A stretch of DNA of 64,000 nucleotides. Source: Allobosea sp. CS1GBMeth4 (GTDB lineage Bacteria; Pseudomonadota; Alphaproteobacteria; Rhizobiales; Beijerinckiaceae). The translations under genes were made by a program, and so were the position numbers. Shown one piece after another: positions 17,456 to 25,959 of the stretch. The notes beneath the pieces were generated by a model, which made no database searches, had not been told where the DNA came from, and worked only from the letters and a program-made list of their open reading frames with translations. The DNA lies in assembly GCF_900185715.1 (NCBI RefSeq), contig NZ_FYAS01000025.1:62001-126000 (forward strand), in the 5' to 3' direction. Each line of letters starts with the position of its first letter. Position 1 is the stretch's first letter.

Positions 17456-17540
17456 CGCCCTTGCGAGCATAGCGCAGCAATCCAGAAGGCCTCGCTCGGT
17501 CCTCCTGGATTGCTTCGCCGCCTCGCTCCTCGCAATGGCG
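17456..17540. repeat. Palindromic repeat, type B (degenerate)
   Basis: Left arm near TTGCGAGCATAGCGCAGCAA (17461-17480), right arm ending GCTCCTCGCAATGGCG. Same family as 16015-16100, with more mismatches. It lies between the convergent SDR and VOC genes. Confidence 0.8.
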
Positions 17541-17556
17541 GAACGACCCGCGGCGC

Positions 17557-17949
17557 CTATTCCGCCTCATGGCAACAGACGCACAGCTTGTTGCCGTCCG
17601 GATCGCGAAAATAGGCGCCGTAATAATTCGGATGATAATGCGGCCGCAGGCCGGGCGGGCCCTCGCAGCGGCCGCCATGCGCCAGCGCCGCCGCATGGCA
17701 GCGATCGACGCTGGCGCGGTCGCCCGCGAGCAGCGCGACCATCTGGCCGTTGCCGACGCCGGCAGCCTTGCCGTCGAACGGGGCGGACAGGATGAAGAGC
17801 GGCCGCCCCCCGGCCCGTTGCTGCCATGCGGCCCAGGGCTTCTCGCGGTCGCAGAAGCGCAGCCTGTGGCCGAGCTCGGCGAACAGCGCCTCATAGAAGG
17901 CGAAAGCCGGCTCGAAAGCGTTGGTACCGACAGTCACATGCGACAGCAT
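17557..17949 (-). CDS. VOC-family (glyoxalase-like) protein
   Basis: 130-residue vicinal-oxygen-chelate protein. It begins MLSHVTVGTNAFEPAFAFYE, with the first metal-ligand His at position 4, and ends YYGAYFRDPDGNKLCVCCH, the usual closing strand with the DPDGN turn. Members include glyoxalase I, dioxygenases and fosfomycin-resistance enzymes; this one belongs to the generic lactoylglutathione lyase-like group and its substrate cannot be told. Divergent from prmA, 96 bases apart. Confidence 0.88.
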   Translation of the reverse strand: MLSHVTVGTNAFEPAFAFYEALFAELGHRLRFCDREKPWAAWQQRAGGRPLFILSAPFDGKAAGVGNGQMVALLAGDRASVDRCHAAALAHGGRCEGPPGLRPHYHPNYYGAYFRDPDGNKLCVCCHEAE

Positions 17950-18045
17950 TGGCTTACTCCCGGACAGGAGGCCAGATTAGGTGAGACCGCGCCCTTGCCA
18001 AGCGCGGCACATGACATCCGTCCATGCCCCTGCTAAGCCCCCGCC

Positions 18046-18993
18046 ATGCGCGAAGGCCTCCTCCCATCGACGGTCGCGACCGTCCTCGAACTCTCGACCA
18101 GCGGCGACAAGGCGCGCGCCTTGACCGAACTGCTCGGAGAGGTCTTCGACCCGACCGAGACCGCCGTCTCGGCCTTCGAGGTCGAGAGCGGCGTCACCAG
18201 CCTGTCGCTCAACGCGCCCTGGAAGGTCGAGATCTATTTCGCGACGCATCCGGACGAGGAGGCGGTGCGCGACATGCTCCGGCCCATCGTCGGCGACGGC
18301 ATCGACACCACCCCCTTCACCACGGTGAAGCAGCAGGATTGGGTCGCCGCCAGCCTGGAGGGCCTGCAGCCGGTGCGCGCCGGCAGAGTCCTCGTCCATG
18401 GTTCGCATGACCGGGCGGCGGTGAAGGTCAACGACGTCGCCATCGAGATCGAGGCGGCTCTGGCCTTCGGCACCGGCCATCACGGCACCACCGCCGGCTG
18501 CCTGCTGGCGCTCGACGCCGAACTGAAGAAGCGCCGGCCGAAGCACGCCATCGATGTCGGCACCGGTACCGGCATCCTGGCCCTGGCGCTCGCCAAGCAG
18601 GTCAAGCGCAAAGTCGTCGCCGGCGACATCGACGCGATCGCGATCGAGGTCTCGGCCCGCAACGCCAGGATCAACGCCGCGCCCCAGGCGCTCGACCTCT
18701 ATGTCGCGCCGGGCCTGCGCCACGCCAAGGCGAACCGGCCCCGGCATTTCGACCTGATCTTCGCCAACATCCTGGCCGGACCGCTGCGCAAGCTCGCCCC
18801 CGCCATCGCCCGCGCCCTCTCCGACGACGGCACGGTGATCCTGTCGGGGCTGCTGGAGATGGACGTCGCCGGCGTCGTCTCGGCCTATCGCCATCAGGGG
18901 CTGGCGCTGGCGCGGCGTTCCTCGCGCGAGGGCTGGGCGACCCTGGTCATGAAAAGAGGCGGCGCAGCCGCCAGGCCGCGCCGCCTCTCCTAG
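18046..18993 (+). CDS. prmA: Ribosomal protein L11 methyltransferase PrmA
   Basis: 315-residue SAM-dependent enzyme that methylates ribosomal protein L11. The N-terminal L11-recognition domain (about 1-110) is followed by LAFGTGHHGTTAGCLLALD and the SAM motif DVGTGTGILALAL. The catalytic NPPF-like segment reads IFANILAGPLRKLA, the PrmA form. The final residues (about 306-315) are encoded by a hairpin, so the end of the gene doubles as a terminator-like structure. The order pcrA, prmA, aminopeptidase P recalls the neighbourhood in related genomes. Confidence 0.93.
   Translation: MREGLLPSTVATVLELSTSGDKARALTELLGEVFDPTETAVSAFEVESGVTSLSLNAPWKVEIYFATHPDEEAVRDMLRPIVGDGIDTTPFTTVKQQDWVAASLEGLQPVRAGRVLVHGSHDRAAVKVNDVAIEIEAALAFGTGHHGTTAGCLLALDAELKKRRPKHAIDVGTGTGILALALAKQVKRKVVAGDIDAIAIEVSARNARINAAPQALDLYVAPGLRHAKANRPRHFDLIFANILAGPLRKLAPAIARALSDDGTVILSGLLEMDVAGVVSAYRHQGLALARRSSREGWATLVMKRGGAAARPRRLS
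18955..18988 (+). terminator. Hairpin within the 3' end of prmA
   Basis: AGAGGCGGCGC (18955-18965) pairs perfectly with GCGCCGCCTCT (18978-18988). The stop codon at 18991-18993 follows directly and there is no long T-tract. It is terminator-like and also encodes the Arg-rich end of PrmA. Confidence 0.5.
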
Positions 18994-19038
18994 GCCTTCT
19001 GCTTCACATGGACCGAGGCGGCCGAAGCCGCCGCCGGA

Positions 19039-19167
19039 TCAGAAGCCGAGATGGCCGTACTTCTCTTCGGCCTGCGCCTGCATGGTGCGGGCATCGTGCC
19101 AGACGGCGGCGGCGAACTTGGCGGCGTCGACAACTGCCTCATAGGCATACTTGATGAGGGCGATCAT
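19039..19167 (-). CDS. Small hypothetical protein, 42 residues
   Basis: Short gene reading MIALIKYAYEAVVDAAKFAA at the start and QAQAEEKYGHLGF at the end. The ATG at 19167 is preceded by AAAGGA at a good distance. The sequence is amphipathic and Ala-rich, with no membrane span. Small proteins of this general form, with a conserved Met-Gln-x-x-Ala/Glu and a Tyr-x-His end, often accompany DUF1127-type genes in rhizobia. It lies 56 bases downstream of another small gene on the same strand, so the two are probably co-transcribed. Function unknown. Confidence 0.65.
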   Translation of the reverse strand: MIALIKYAYEAVVDAAKFAAAVWHDARTMQAQAEEKYGHLGF

Positions 19168-19223
19168 GGTTCGGTTCCTTTGCGGCTGCGCGCGGCGCGT
19201 ATCGCGGCCTGCGGCGCTCGAAA

Positions 19224-19466
19224 TCAGTGGTTGAACGGCAGCGCGTCGTCGTTTTTCAGCGTCGTCGCCGGGAAGCCGCCGAGCACCAGCTCGGATTCGC
19301 GCACCAGATAGCTGTGGGCGCGCAGCTCGCGCAGCGCCGAACGGCGGCGGCTCTCGATCATCGCGGCGTAGAAGCGCTGCCAGAAGCCCTGGCCGGCGGT
19401 CTTGTCCGTCGCCTCCGCGCGGGTCGCGGCCGGCAGCACGTCTGTGGAATTCAGCACATAGGTCAT
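19224..19466 (-). CDS. Small hypothetical protein, 80 residues (DUF1127-like context)
   Basis: 80-residue protein with an Arg-rich helical centre, FWQRFYAAMIESRRRSALRE, and the end TTLKNDDALPFNH. The ribosome site GAGGAGAG is directly upstream of the ATG at 19466. The Arg-rich helix resembles the small DUF1127 RNA-associated proteins of alphaproteobacteria, but the canonical DUF1127 Asp-Ile-Gly end is missing, so the assignment is tentative. It forms a likely two-gene unit with the 42-residue gene and is divergent from aminopeptidase P. Confidence 0.75.
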   Translation of the reverse strand: MTYVLNSTDVLPAATRAEATDKTAGQGFWQRFYAAMIESRRRSALRELRAHSYLVRESELVLGGFPATTLKNDDALPFNH

Positions 19467-19766
19467 AGGGTCTCTCCTCAGATCACGAAGGACAGTCCCG
19501 GTCGCTTCCTCGTTCTCTTATGCGACTAAAGTGGGCCGTCTTCGCACTTGCGAGAAGACGTGTTCGCATATGCACAACATGCAAAAAACGCATAACGGAA
19601 GAACAGATCCGTTAACGACTGCGCACCTCGCATAGCCGGCAGGCACACTGCTCCGATGCGAGGCAGTATGGGCCCGCTCCGGAAGCAGGTGCGAAACGGC
19701 AGTTTTGCACTGGCCTTTCGGCGGCCGCGAGGCGAGCATGCCGGCTCCCAGCCCTCCGAGCCCGAC
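19467..19766. promoter_or_regulatory. 300-base divergent leader with three hairpins
   Basis: This gap between the small gene (leftward) and aminopeptidase P (rightward) is richer in A/T than its surroundings. It holds three inverted repeats: CGTCTTC/GAAGACG (19537-19560), AACGGA/TCCGTT (19594-19613) and CCTCGCAT/ATGCGAGG (19626-19663). An open frame for an N-terminal extension of the aminopeptidase starts at 19656 but looks non-coding. No known riboswitch was recognised. Confidence 0.5.
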
Positions 19767-21605
19767 ATGACCGAGACCTCCCGCAAGACCGCCTGCCGTT
19801 TCCAGTCCTTCGCCGAGCCGAGCGATCCCTCGCAGGTCGCGCCGCGCGTCGCGGCCTTGCGCGCCGCGCTCGCAAAGCAGGGCCTCGACGGCTTCGTCGT
19901 CCCGCGCGCCGACGAGCATCAGGGCGAATACGTTCCCGCCCATATGGCGCGCCTCGCCTGGCTCACCGGCTTCACCGGCTCGGCCGGCAACGCCGTCGTG
20001 CTCGCCGACAAGGCGGCCCTGATCGTCGACGGCCGCTACACCATCCAGTCGGCGGCCCAGACCGACACGGACGTGGTGACGCCGACGAAGATGGAGGAGA
20101 CCCCGCTCGACAAATGGATCGAGGCCAATCTGCCGGCCGGAGGCAAGCTGGGCTACGATCCCTGGCTCCACACCGTCGACGGCGTCGCCCGGCTGGAGAA
20201 GGCGGCGGCCGCCGCCGGCGGTATGCTGGTGCCGGTATCGCCGAACCCGATCGACGCGCTCTGGAGCGACCGCCCTGCCCCGCCGACCGCCGCAGTCAAG
20301 GCGCATCCGGCCGTCTATGCCGGCGAGAGCAGCGCCGACAAGCTCGCCAGGATCCAGAAGGAACTCGCCGCGGCCAGGGTCGATGCGCTCGTGCTCTCCG
20401 ATCCGCATGCGCTGGCCTGGACCTTCAACATCCGCGGCGGCGACGTCGAGCACACGCCGCTGCCGCTCGGCTATGCCATCGTGCCGCGCGAGGGGCGGCC
20501 GACCGTCTTCCTCGCGCCGGAGAAGATCACCAACGAGGCCGGCGACGCCATCGGCGCGCTCGGCGAGATCGCCCCGCCGCAGGCGCTGGCGCAGCAACTC
20601 GAGGCGCTCGGCGCCGCCAGGGCCAAGGTCCGGCTCGATTCCGCGACGGCCGCATCGGCCCTCGCCACCTTGATCCGCGATGCCGGCGGCACGCCTGAGG
20701 CCGGCGCCGACCCGACCGCGCTGATGAAGGCGAGGAAGAACGAGGCCGAGCTCGCCGGCAGCCGGCAGGCCCACCTGCGCGACGGCGCCGCGATCGTGCG
20801 CTTCCTGTCCTGGCTGGCGCGCGAGGCGCCGAAGGGGGAACTGACCGAGATCGACGCCGTCGCCGCGCTGGAGGCCGAGCGGCTGAAGACCGGCGACCTG
20901 CGCGACGTCTCCTTCGCCACCATCGCCGGCGCCGGCCCGAACGCGGCGCTGCCGCATTATCGCGTCTCCGAGGCGAGCAACCGCAGGATCGAGCCCGGCA
21001 TCTTCCTGGTCGATTCCGGCGGCCAATACGAAGACGGCACCACCGACATCACCCGCACCATGGCCGTCGGGGAGCCGAGCGCGGAGATGTGCGATCGCTA
21101 CACCCGCGTGCTCAAGGGCCATGTCGCCATCTCGCGCGCCATCTTCCCGAAGGGGACGTCGGGCGCCCAGCTCGACGCCTTCGCCCGCGCCCCGCTCTGG
21201 CAGGCCGGTCTCGACTTCGACCACGGCACCGGCCACGGTGTCGGCAGCTATCTCTCGGTGCATGAGGGGCCGCAGCGGCTCTCCAAGCTCGGCACCACAC
21301 CGCTCGAGCCGGGCATGATCCTCTCGAACGAGCCCGGCTACTACAAGGAGGGCGCCTACGGCATCCGCATCGAGAACCTGATCGTGGTCGAGGAGCGCGC
21401 GATTCCCGGCGCCGAGCGCACCATGTACGGTTTCGAGACCATCACCTGGTGCCCCTATGAGCGCGCCCTGATCGACCTCTCGCTGCTCGACGAGGGCGAG
21501 ATCGCCTGGATCAACGCCTATCACGCGCAGGTCTGGAGCAATCTCGCGCCGCTGGTCGAAGGCGAGGCGAAGGCCTGGCTCGAGCAGGCGTGTCTGCCGT
21601 TGTGA
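19767..21605 (+). CDS. Xaa-Pro aminopeptidase (aminopeptidase P, M24B)
   Basis: 612-residue cytoplasmic metallopeptidase that removes the N-terminal residue before proline. Two creatinase-like domains (about 20-310) precede the M24 pita-bread domain. The dinuclear metal ligands are visible: Asp in VDSGGQYEDGTTDITRT, His in GTGHGVGSYLSVHEGP, and Glu in NEPGYYKEG and in the YGIRIENL region. The length of about 600 is that of the long, eukaryote-like APP1 type. The ATG at 19767 (MTETSRKTACRF) is chosen because homology begins soon after; the upstream frame covers the leader hairpins. Confidence 0.9.
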   Translation: MTETSRKTACRFQSFAEPSDPSQVAPRVAALRAALAKQGLDGFVVPRADEHQGEYVPAHMARLAWLTGFTGSAGNAVVLADKAALIVDGRYTIQSAAQTDTDVVTPTKMEETPLDKWIEANLPAGGKLGYDPWLHTVDGVARLEKAAAAAGGMLVPVSPNPIDALWSDRPAPPTAAVKAHPAVYAGESSADKLARIQKELAAARVDALVLSDPHALAWTFNIRGGDVEHTPLPLGYAIVPREGRPTVFLAPEKITNEAGDAIGALGEIAPPQALAQQLEALGAARAKVRLDSATAASALATLIRDAGGTPEAGADPTALMKARKNEAELAGSRQAHLRDGAAIVRFLSWLAREAPKGELTEIDAVAALEAERLKTGDLRDVSFATIAGAGPNAALPHYRVSEASNRRIEPGIFLVDSGGQYEDGTTDITRTMAVGEPSAEMCDRYTRVLKGHVAISRAIFPKGTSGAQLDAFARAPLWQAGLDFDHGTGHGVGSYLSVHEGPQRLSKLGTTPLEPGMILSNEPGYYKEGAYGIRIENLIVVEERAIPGAERTMYGFETITWCPYERALIDLSLLDEGEIAWINAYHAQVWSNLAPLVEGEAKAWLEQACLPL

Positions 21606-21614
21606 AAGGATGAG

Positions 21615-21655
21615 GCGCGGGCTCCTCTCTCCAGGAAGGAGAGGGTTCCCCGCGC
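21615..21655. repeat. Palindromic repeat, type C-like
   Basis: Arms GCGCGGG (21615-21621) and CCCGCGC (21649-21655) enclose CTCTCC/GGAGAG. Located between the convergent aminopeptidase P and cysteine-synthase-like genes; likely acts as a bidirectional stop or is a relic of the type C repeat. Confidence 0.7.
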
Positions 21656-21683
21656 TTTCCTCGCGGCGAAGTGCTCTCGGGGC

Positions 21684-22646
21684 TCACCGCCACAGATCCG
21701 TCGACAGATACTTCAAGCCGGAATCGCAGACGATGACGGCAACAGTCTTCCCGGCCTCCCACCCGCGCAGCAGCTGAATCGCCGCCGCGACATTCGCCCC
21801 GGCCGAGAACCCGCCGAAGATACCTTCATGCCGCGCCAGCAGCCGCGTCGTCTCGCGCGCCTCTTCGCCGGTGACCTGCAGATAGCCGTCGACCGGCACA
21901 TCCCGGAGGAAAGCGAGCTCGGCCAGCGCATAGCCGCCGCCCTGGATCGGATGATCGGGCCTTGTCACCGCCTCGCCCGCCGCAGCGGCTGCGCCGGCCG
22001 GCTCGACCACATAGCAGCGCACGGCCGGGCTGCGCTCCTTCAGCGCCCTGGTCACCCCGGCATAGCTGCCGCCCGAGCCGATGAAATCGACGAAGGCGTC
22101 GATCGCCCCGCCGCTCTGCTCCCAGAGCTCCGGCCCGGTGGTGCGGTAATGCGCCAGCCAGTTGCCGTCGCGGTTGAACTGATCGGCGCGGAAGGCGCCG
22201 CGCTCCTGCGTGATCCGCTTCGCCTCTCTGTCGACCAGTTCGAGATCGCCGCCCGAAACCTGCCCCGGCACAGAGCCGGGCAGTTGGTCGACCAGCACGA
22301 CCTCCGCTCCGAGCGCCCGCATCATCCGGGCGCGTTCTTCCGAATTGCCCTTCGACATCACCGCGATGAAGGGATAACCCCTGATCCCGCAGACGATGGC
22401 GAGCCCGGTGCCCATATTGCCGGAAGTAAGCTCGACCACGGTCTGGCCGGGCTTCAGCGCGCCCGATGCTTCCGCCTCCTCGATGATGCCCAGCGCGGCC
22501 CGATCCTTCTTCGAGAAGCCGGGATTGAGATAGTCGAGCTTGGCGAGAATGGTTCCTCTGGCGCCGAGATGCCGCGTCAAGCGATCGAGCCGGACCAGCG
22601 GCGTATCGCCGATCGCCTCGACCACGGAATTCATCACGGCGCGCAT
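21684..22646 (-). CDS. Cysteine synthase-like PLP enzyme
   Basis: 320-residue fold-type II PLP enzyme of the cysteine synthase/CBS family. The PLP lysine is Lys47 in LNPGFSKKDRAAL, a variant of the usual NPGGSVKDR. TSGNMGTGLA (74-83) is the substrate-binding loop, and GSGGSYAG is the phosphate loop. The ATG at 22646 follows GGAGGG. Unlike CysK, the loop PGSVPGQVSGGDLEL is longer, and the gene is linked to an exporter, so it may use a different nucleophile than sulfide. It is the last gene of an araC-azlC-azlD set reading the same way, 20 bases after azlD. Confidence 0.82.
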   Translation of the reverse strand: MRAVMNSVVEAIGDTPLVRLDRLTRHLGARGTILAKLDYLNPGFSKKDRAALGIIEEAEASGALKPGQTVVELTSGNMGTGLAIVCGIRGYPFIAVMSKGNSEERARMMRALGAEVVLVDQLPGSVPGQVSGGDLELVDREAKRITQERGAFRADQFNRDGNWLAHYRTTGPELWEQSGGAIDAFVDFIGSGGSYAGVTRALKERSPAVRCYVVEPAGAAAAAGEAVTRPDHPIQGGGYALAELAFLRDVPVDGYLQVTGEEARETTRLLARHEGIFGGFSAGANVAAAIQLLRGWEAGKTVAVIVCDSGLKYLSTDLWR

Positions 22647-22666
22647 GCGTTTCCCTCCGGCCGGCC

Positions 22667-22966
22667 TCAGGCCACCATGCGCAAGGCAACCACGCTCGCG
22701 ACGCCGACGGCAACCACGCCGAGCAACGGCAGTCGCGTCGCGGCGAGCGCGGTGATCGCCGCCGCGATCGTCTCCGGCCAGCCTGTCGCCAGCGCGCTCG
22801 GGGCGATCACCGCGATCAGCACGGCCGGCGGGATCGCGTCGAAGGCAGCCTGGGCCCGCGGCGACAGGGTCAGCCGGTCGGCGAGGGCGAGGCCGGCGAT
22901 GCGCGTGAGATAGGTCACCACCGCCATGCCGAGGATGGCTGCGAGGTTGAGCGGATCGAAGCTCAT
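22667..22966 (-). CDS. azlD: AzlD-family branched-chain amino-acid exporter subunit
   Basis: 99-residue small integral membrane protein with three to four hydrophobic helices, AzlD family. It starts MSFDPLNLAAILGMAVVTYL and contains TRIAGLAL, the family signature. AzlD works with AzlC to export branched-chain or related amino acids. The ATG overlaps the azlC stop by four bases (ATGA at 22963-22966), so the subunits are co-translated. Confidence 0.9.
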   Translation of the reverse strand: MSFDPLNLAAILGMAVVTYLTRIAGLALADRLTLSPRAQAAFDAIPPAVLIAVIAPSALATGWPETIAAAITALAATRLPLLGVVAVGVASVVALRMVA

Positions 22967-23676
22967 CGCTCCGCCTCCGTCGCGGCTGTCCGGTGCGGCT
23001 CCGCTCCCGCGGCGATCCACGCGGCCGCGAGCCCGCTGAGCGCGCCGGCGAGCACATGCCAGGGCGGCCCGGCCAGTTTGTAGGTCAGCGCCGAGGCGAT
23101 TCCGGCCGCCGCCACCGTCCAGGCTGTCACCCGGCCCTTCCAGAAGGCGGCGGTCAGGGCGATGAAGATCGCGGTGAAGGCGAAATCGGCGCCGAAGCGG
23201 CGTGGATCGCCGAGTGCCGCGCCGACCAGCGCGCCGACCATCGACATGGCCAGCCAGCCGGCGACGAAGGGCACGATCATCCCGAACCAATAGGCCGGGG
23301 TCAGCGCCCGCAGCCGCGCCCGTTTCTCGGCCAGCGCCCAATTCTCGTCGGCCATGTAGTAGAGTCCGGCGAGCTTCTGGCCGGTGCTGAAGCCGCCGAG
23401 CTTGGGCGCGAGCGAGGCGCTCATCAGCACATGGCGCGAATTGATCAGCAGCGTCGAGAAGATCAGCGCCAGGACCGGCGTCGGGCTCGCCCACATCTCG
23501 ACCGCGGCGAATTGCGCGCCGCCGGCGAAGACGAGCGCGCTCATCGCGAAGACCTCGAGCGGCGACAGGCCCTTGCCGGCCGCGAGCGCGCCGAAGAGCA
23601 GGCCGAAGGGCATGGCCGCGATCATCGCCGGCCAGATATCGCTGAAGCCCAAGCGGGCGTCGTCGCACACGGACAT
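22963..23676 (-). CDS. azlC: AzlC-family amino-acid exporter large subunit
   Basis: 237-residue membrane protein of the AzlC/YgaZ family. It shows AAMPFGLLFGALAAGKGLS and FAGGAQFAAVEMWASPTPV near the N-terminus, then LLINSRHVLMSASLAP, all typical. About seven helices follow. AzlC and AzlD form an exporter for branched-chain amino acids and analogues. The gene starts 17 bases after the AraC regulator gene, which suggests it is co-transcribed with its regulator. Confidence 0.92.
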   Translation of the reverse strand: MSVCDDARLGFSDIWPAMIAAMPFGLLFGALAAGKGLSPLEVFAMSALVFAGGAQFAAVEMWASPTPVLALIFSTLLINSRHVLMSASLAPKLGGFSTGQKLAGLYYMADENWALAEKRARLRALTPAYWFGMIVPFVAGWLAMSMVGALVGAALGDPRRFGADFAFTAIFIALTAAFWKGRVTAWTVAAAGIASALTYKLAGPPWHVLAGALSGLAAAWIAAGAEPHRTAATEAER

Positions 23677-23693
23677 CGTGATCCTGTCGTGGT

Positions 23694-24557
23694 TCAGCCG
23701 TGATGGGCGGCGCGGAAGACGCCCGGCGTCACGCCGAGCCTCGCCTTGAAGGCGCGGGTCAGATGCGCCTGGTCGCAGAAGCCGGTGGCGGCCGCGACCG
23801 CTCCGGGGGATTCGCCGCGCCGCAGCCGCTCCCGGGCCCGCCGGACGCGGACATCGACGAGATAGGCGTGCGGCGTCAGCCCGGTCTCGCGCCGGAAGGC
23901 GCGGATCAGGTGATGCCGCGGCAGGCCCGAACGCTGGGTGAGGTCCGCCAGCGACAGGTCCTCGTCATAGCGCTGCTCGAGCAGTTCCTTCGCCTGGGCG
24001 ATCGGCCCGCGCTCGCGCCCGATCTCGCGGACGGTGAGGTCGGCATGGCGCGACAGGCACCAGCCATAGGCGCGCAGCAGGCCCTCCTCGCCGGCGAGCC
24101 CGTCGCCGCCCTCCTCCAGGGCGCGGTGCGCGGCGGAGAACAGGGCGGAGCCTTCCGGATCCTGCACCGTCGGCTCGGGGAAGAAGGGTGTGCCGACCGT
24201 ATCGTCGCCGGTGAGCGAGATCGCGACCTCGCGCATCAGCTCGATCGTCGGATAGGTCATCCGGTAGCGATAGCCGCCCTCGCTCGGCGCGCCGTCATGG
24301 ACGTCGAGCGGGTGGTTGAAGACGAGATCGCCGGTGCGGGCGAAGAGCGTGCGGCCGCGGGCATGCCAGACCTCGCAACCCGACAGGATCGTGCCGACCG
24401 CATAGGTCTCGTGCGCATGGGGCAGATAGGTGTGGGTCGAGAATCGCGCCGAAAGACATTCCAGATCGGAGAAGCGCGCCGCCGTGAACAGGCGGGCATG
24501 TTCCCCCGCCCGCAGCGGCGTCTCCAGCAATGCGTCGCCCTGGCTGATCAGATCCAT
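23694..24557 (-). CDS. AraC-family regulator of the azlCD set
   Basis: 287-residue AraC/XylS regulator. The N-terminal cupin-like sensing domain (about 25-110) shows FSTHTYLPHAHETYAVG and GDLVFNHPLDVHDG. The C-terminal double helix-turn-helix (about 185-285) shows LSLADLTQRSGLPRHHLIRA and the closing FCDQAHLTRAFKARLGVTPG. AraC proteins of this type, with the AraC_binding_2 arm, typically control amino-acid exporters just downstream. Likely ligand: an amino acid moved by AzlCD. Confidence 0.9.
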   Translation of the reverse strand: MDLISQGDALLETPLRAGEHARLFTAARFSDLECLSARFSTHTYLPHAHETYAVGTILSGCEVWHARGRTLFARTGDLVFNHPLDVHDGAPSEGGYRYRMTYPTIELMREVAISLTGDDTVGTPFFPEPTVQDPEGSALFSAAHRALEEGGDGLAGEEGLLRAYGWCLSRHADLTVREIGRERGPIAQAKELLEQRYDEDLSLADLTQRSGLPRHHLIRAFRRETGLTPHAYLVDVRVRRARERLRRGESPGAVAAATGFCDQAHLTRAFKARLGVTPGVFRAAHHG

Positions 24558-24641
24558 GCCGCAAGATAGAGCGGAAGCCGGCCGGCCTGTCTTGAAGAAA
24601 AGTGATGGCGGCGATCACGCGACCGTCGCCATCCGCTCGGG

Positions 24642-25877
24642 TCAGAGCGCGGCGGTGACGGCGCCCGCCGCCGGCGGCTCGCGGCCGGCGGCGAGCACCA
24701 GCCCGGCGCCGAGCAGCGTTGCGACGGCGAGATAGCCGACGGCTCCGAGCGCTCCGAGATGATCGACCAGGAGCCCGCCGAGGACGGCTCCGCCCGCGAT
24801 CGCGACCTGGAACGCGGCGACCAGCAGGCCGCCGGCGGCCTCGGCCTGGTCGGCCGCGACGCGCACCGTCCAGGTCTGGATGCCGACCGGCAGGAAGCCG
24901 AAGAAGAAGCCCCAGGCCGCGACCGCGGCCGCGGAGACCGCGAGCGAGCTCCCGGCGAAGGCCATGGCGAGCGCCGCGACGCCGATGGCGAGCGCCCCGA
25001 TCACCACCGCCGCCTTGACGCTGCGTGCCACCACGGCCCCGCCGGCGAGATTGCCGAAGAAGCCGCCGACGCCATAGGCGAGCAGGACGAGCGAGATCAG
25101 CTCGACCTTGAGCAGCGGCACCTGCTCGAGGAAGGGGCGGACATAGGTGAAGCCGGCGAAATGGCCGGAGATGATCACCAGCACCGCGAGCAGCACCAGC
25201 CGCACCGCCGGCCGGCCGAGCAGCTCGCCGAGCGTGCGCAGGCTCGGCGCGGCGAGCGGCGGCAGGCGCGGCAGCGTCAACACCTGCGCCAGCAGCGTGA
25301 GCCCGCCGATGGCTGCCGAGAGCACGAACACCGCGCGCCAGCCGATCAGGTCGCCGAGATAGGCGCCGACCGGCGCGGCGCTGACCGTCGCCACCGAGAC
25401 GCCGGTGAAGATGATCGCCATGGCCCGCGGCATCGCCTCCATCGGCACGAGCCGCATCGCCGTCGCCGCGGCCATCGACCAGAAGCCGCCGAGGCCGATG
25501 CCGAGCAGCAGCCGGGCGCCGAGCAGCATGACGAGGCCGTTGGCCGCCGCCGCCAGCAGGCTCGACAGGATGAGCAGGACGGTCAGGGACCACATCACCA
25601 CCCGCCGGTCGAGTCTGCGCGTGACGATCGCAGTGGCGATGCCGGCGACGGCGCCGATGACAGCGGTGGCGGTGACGGCCTGGCCGGCAGCGCCGTCGCT
25701 GATGCGCAAGTCCGCCGCGATCGGCGTCAGCAGGCTGGCGGGCAGGAACTCGGCGGTGACGAGGCCGAACACGCCCATGGCGAGCGAGACGATTCCGGCC
25801 CAGGCGGCATCCGTCCGCGCTTCGGGCGGGGTGCTGACGAATTCGGGATCGGCGGTGGCTGACAGGGAATCGGACAT
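24642..25877 (-). CDS. MFS transporter (DHA1-type exporter)
   Basis: 411-residue major-facilitator transporter with twelve predicted helices. The start region is TDAAWAGIVSLAMGVFGLVT, followed by FLPASLLTPIAADLRISDG. The motif A loop reads TAIVTRRLDRRVVM. It resembles the arabinose/sugar efflux and drug-resistance DHA1 group (YdeA/AraJ-like). The ATG at 25877 is preceded by GGAG; the frame extends further to 25913 without sequence support. Divergent from an AraC regulator at 25960, probably its controller. Substrate unknown. Confidence 0.88.
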   Translation of the reverse strand: MSDSLSATADPEFVSTPPEARTDAAWAGIVSLAMGVFGLVTAEFLPASLLTPIAADLRISDGAAGQAVTATAVIGAVAGIATAIVTRRLDRRVVMWSLTVLLILSSLLAAAANGLVMLLGARLLLGIGLGGFWSMAAATAMRLVPMEAMPRAMAIIFTGVSVATVSAAPVGAYLGDLIGWRAVFVLSAAIGGLTLLAQVLTLPRLPPLAAPSLRTLGELLGRPAVRLVLLAVLVIISGHFAGFTYVRPFLEQVPLLKVELISLVLLAYGVGGFFGNLAGGAVVARSVKAAVVIGALAIGVAALAMAFAGSSLAVSAAAVAAWGFFFGFLPVGIQTWTVRVAADQAEAAGGLLVAAFQVAIAGGAVLGGLLVDHLGALGAVGYLAVATLLGAGLVLAAGREPPAAGAVTAAL

Positions 25878-25959
25878 GACTGGCTCCAAACAGGCCGGAG
25901 AAGTTCGGACCACCGAGTTAGGCGTGACCGGCTGGAGCTTCCATGCTAGAAAACCCGCG

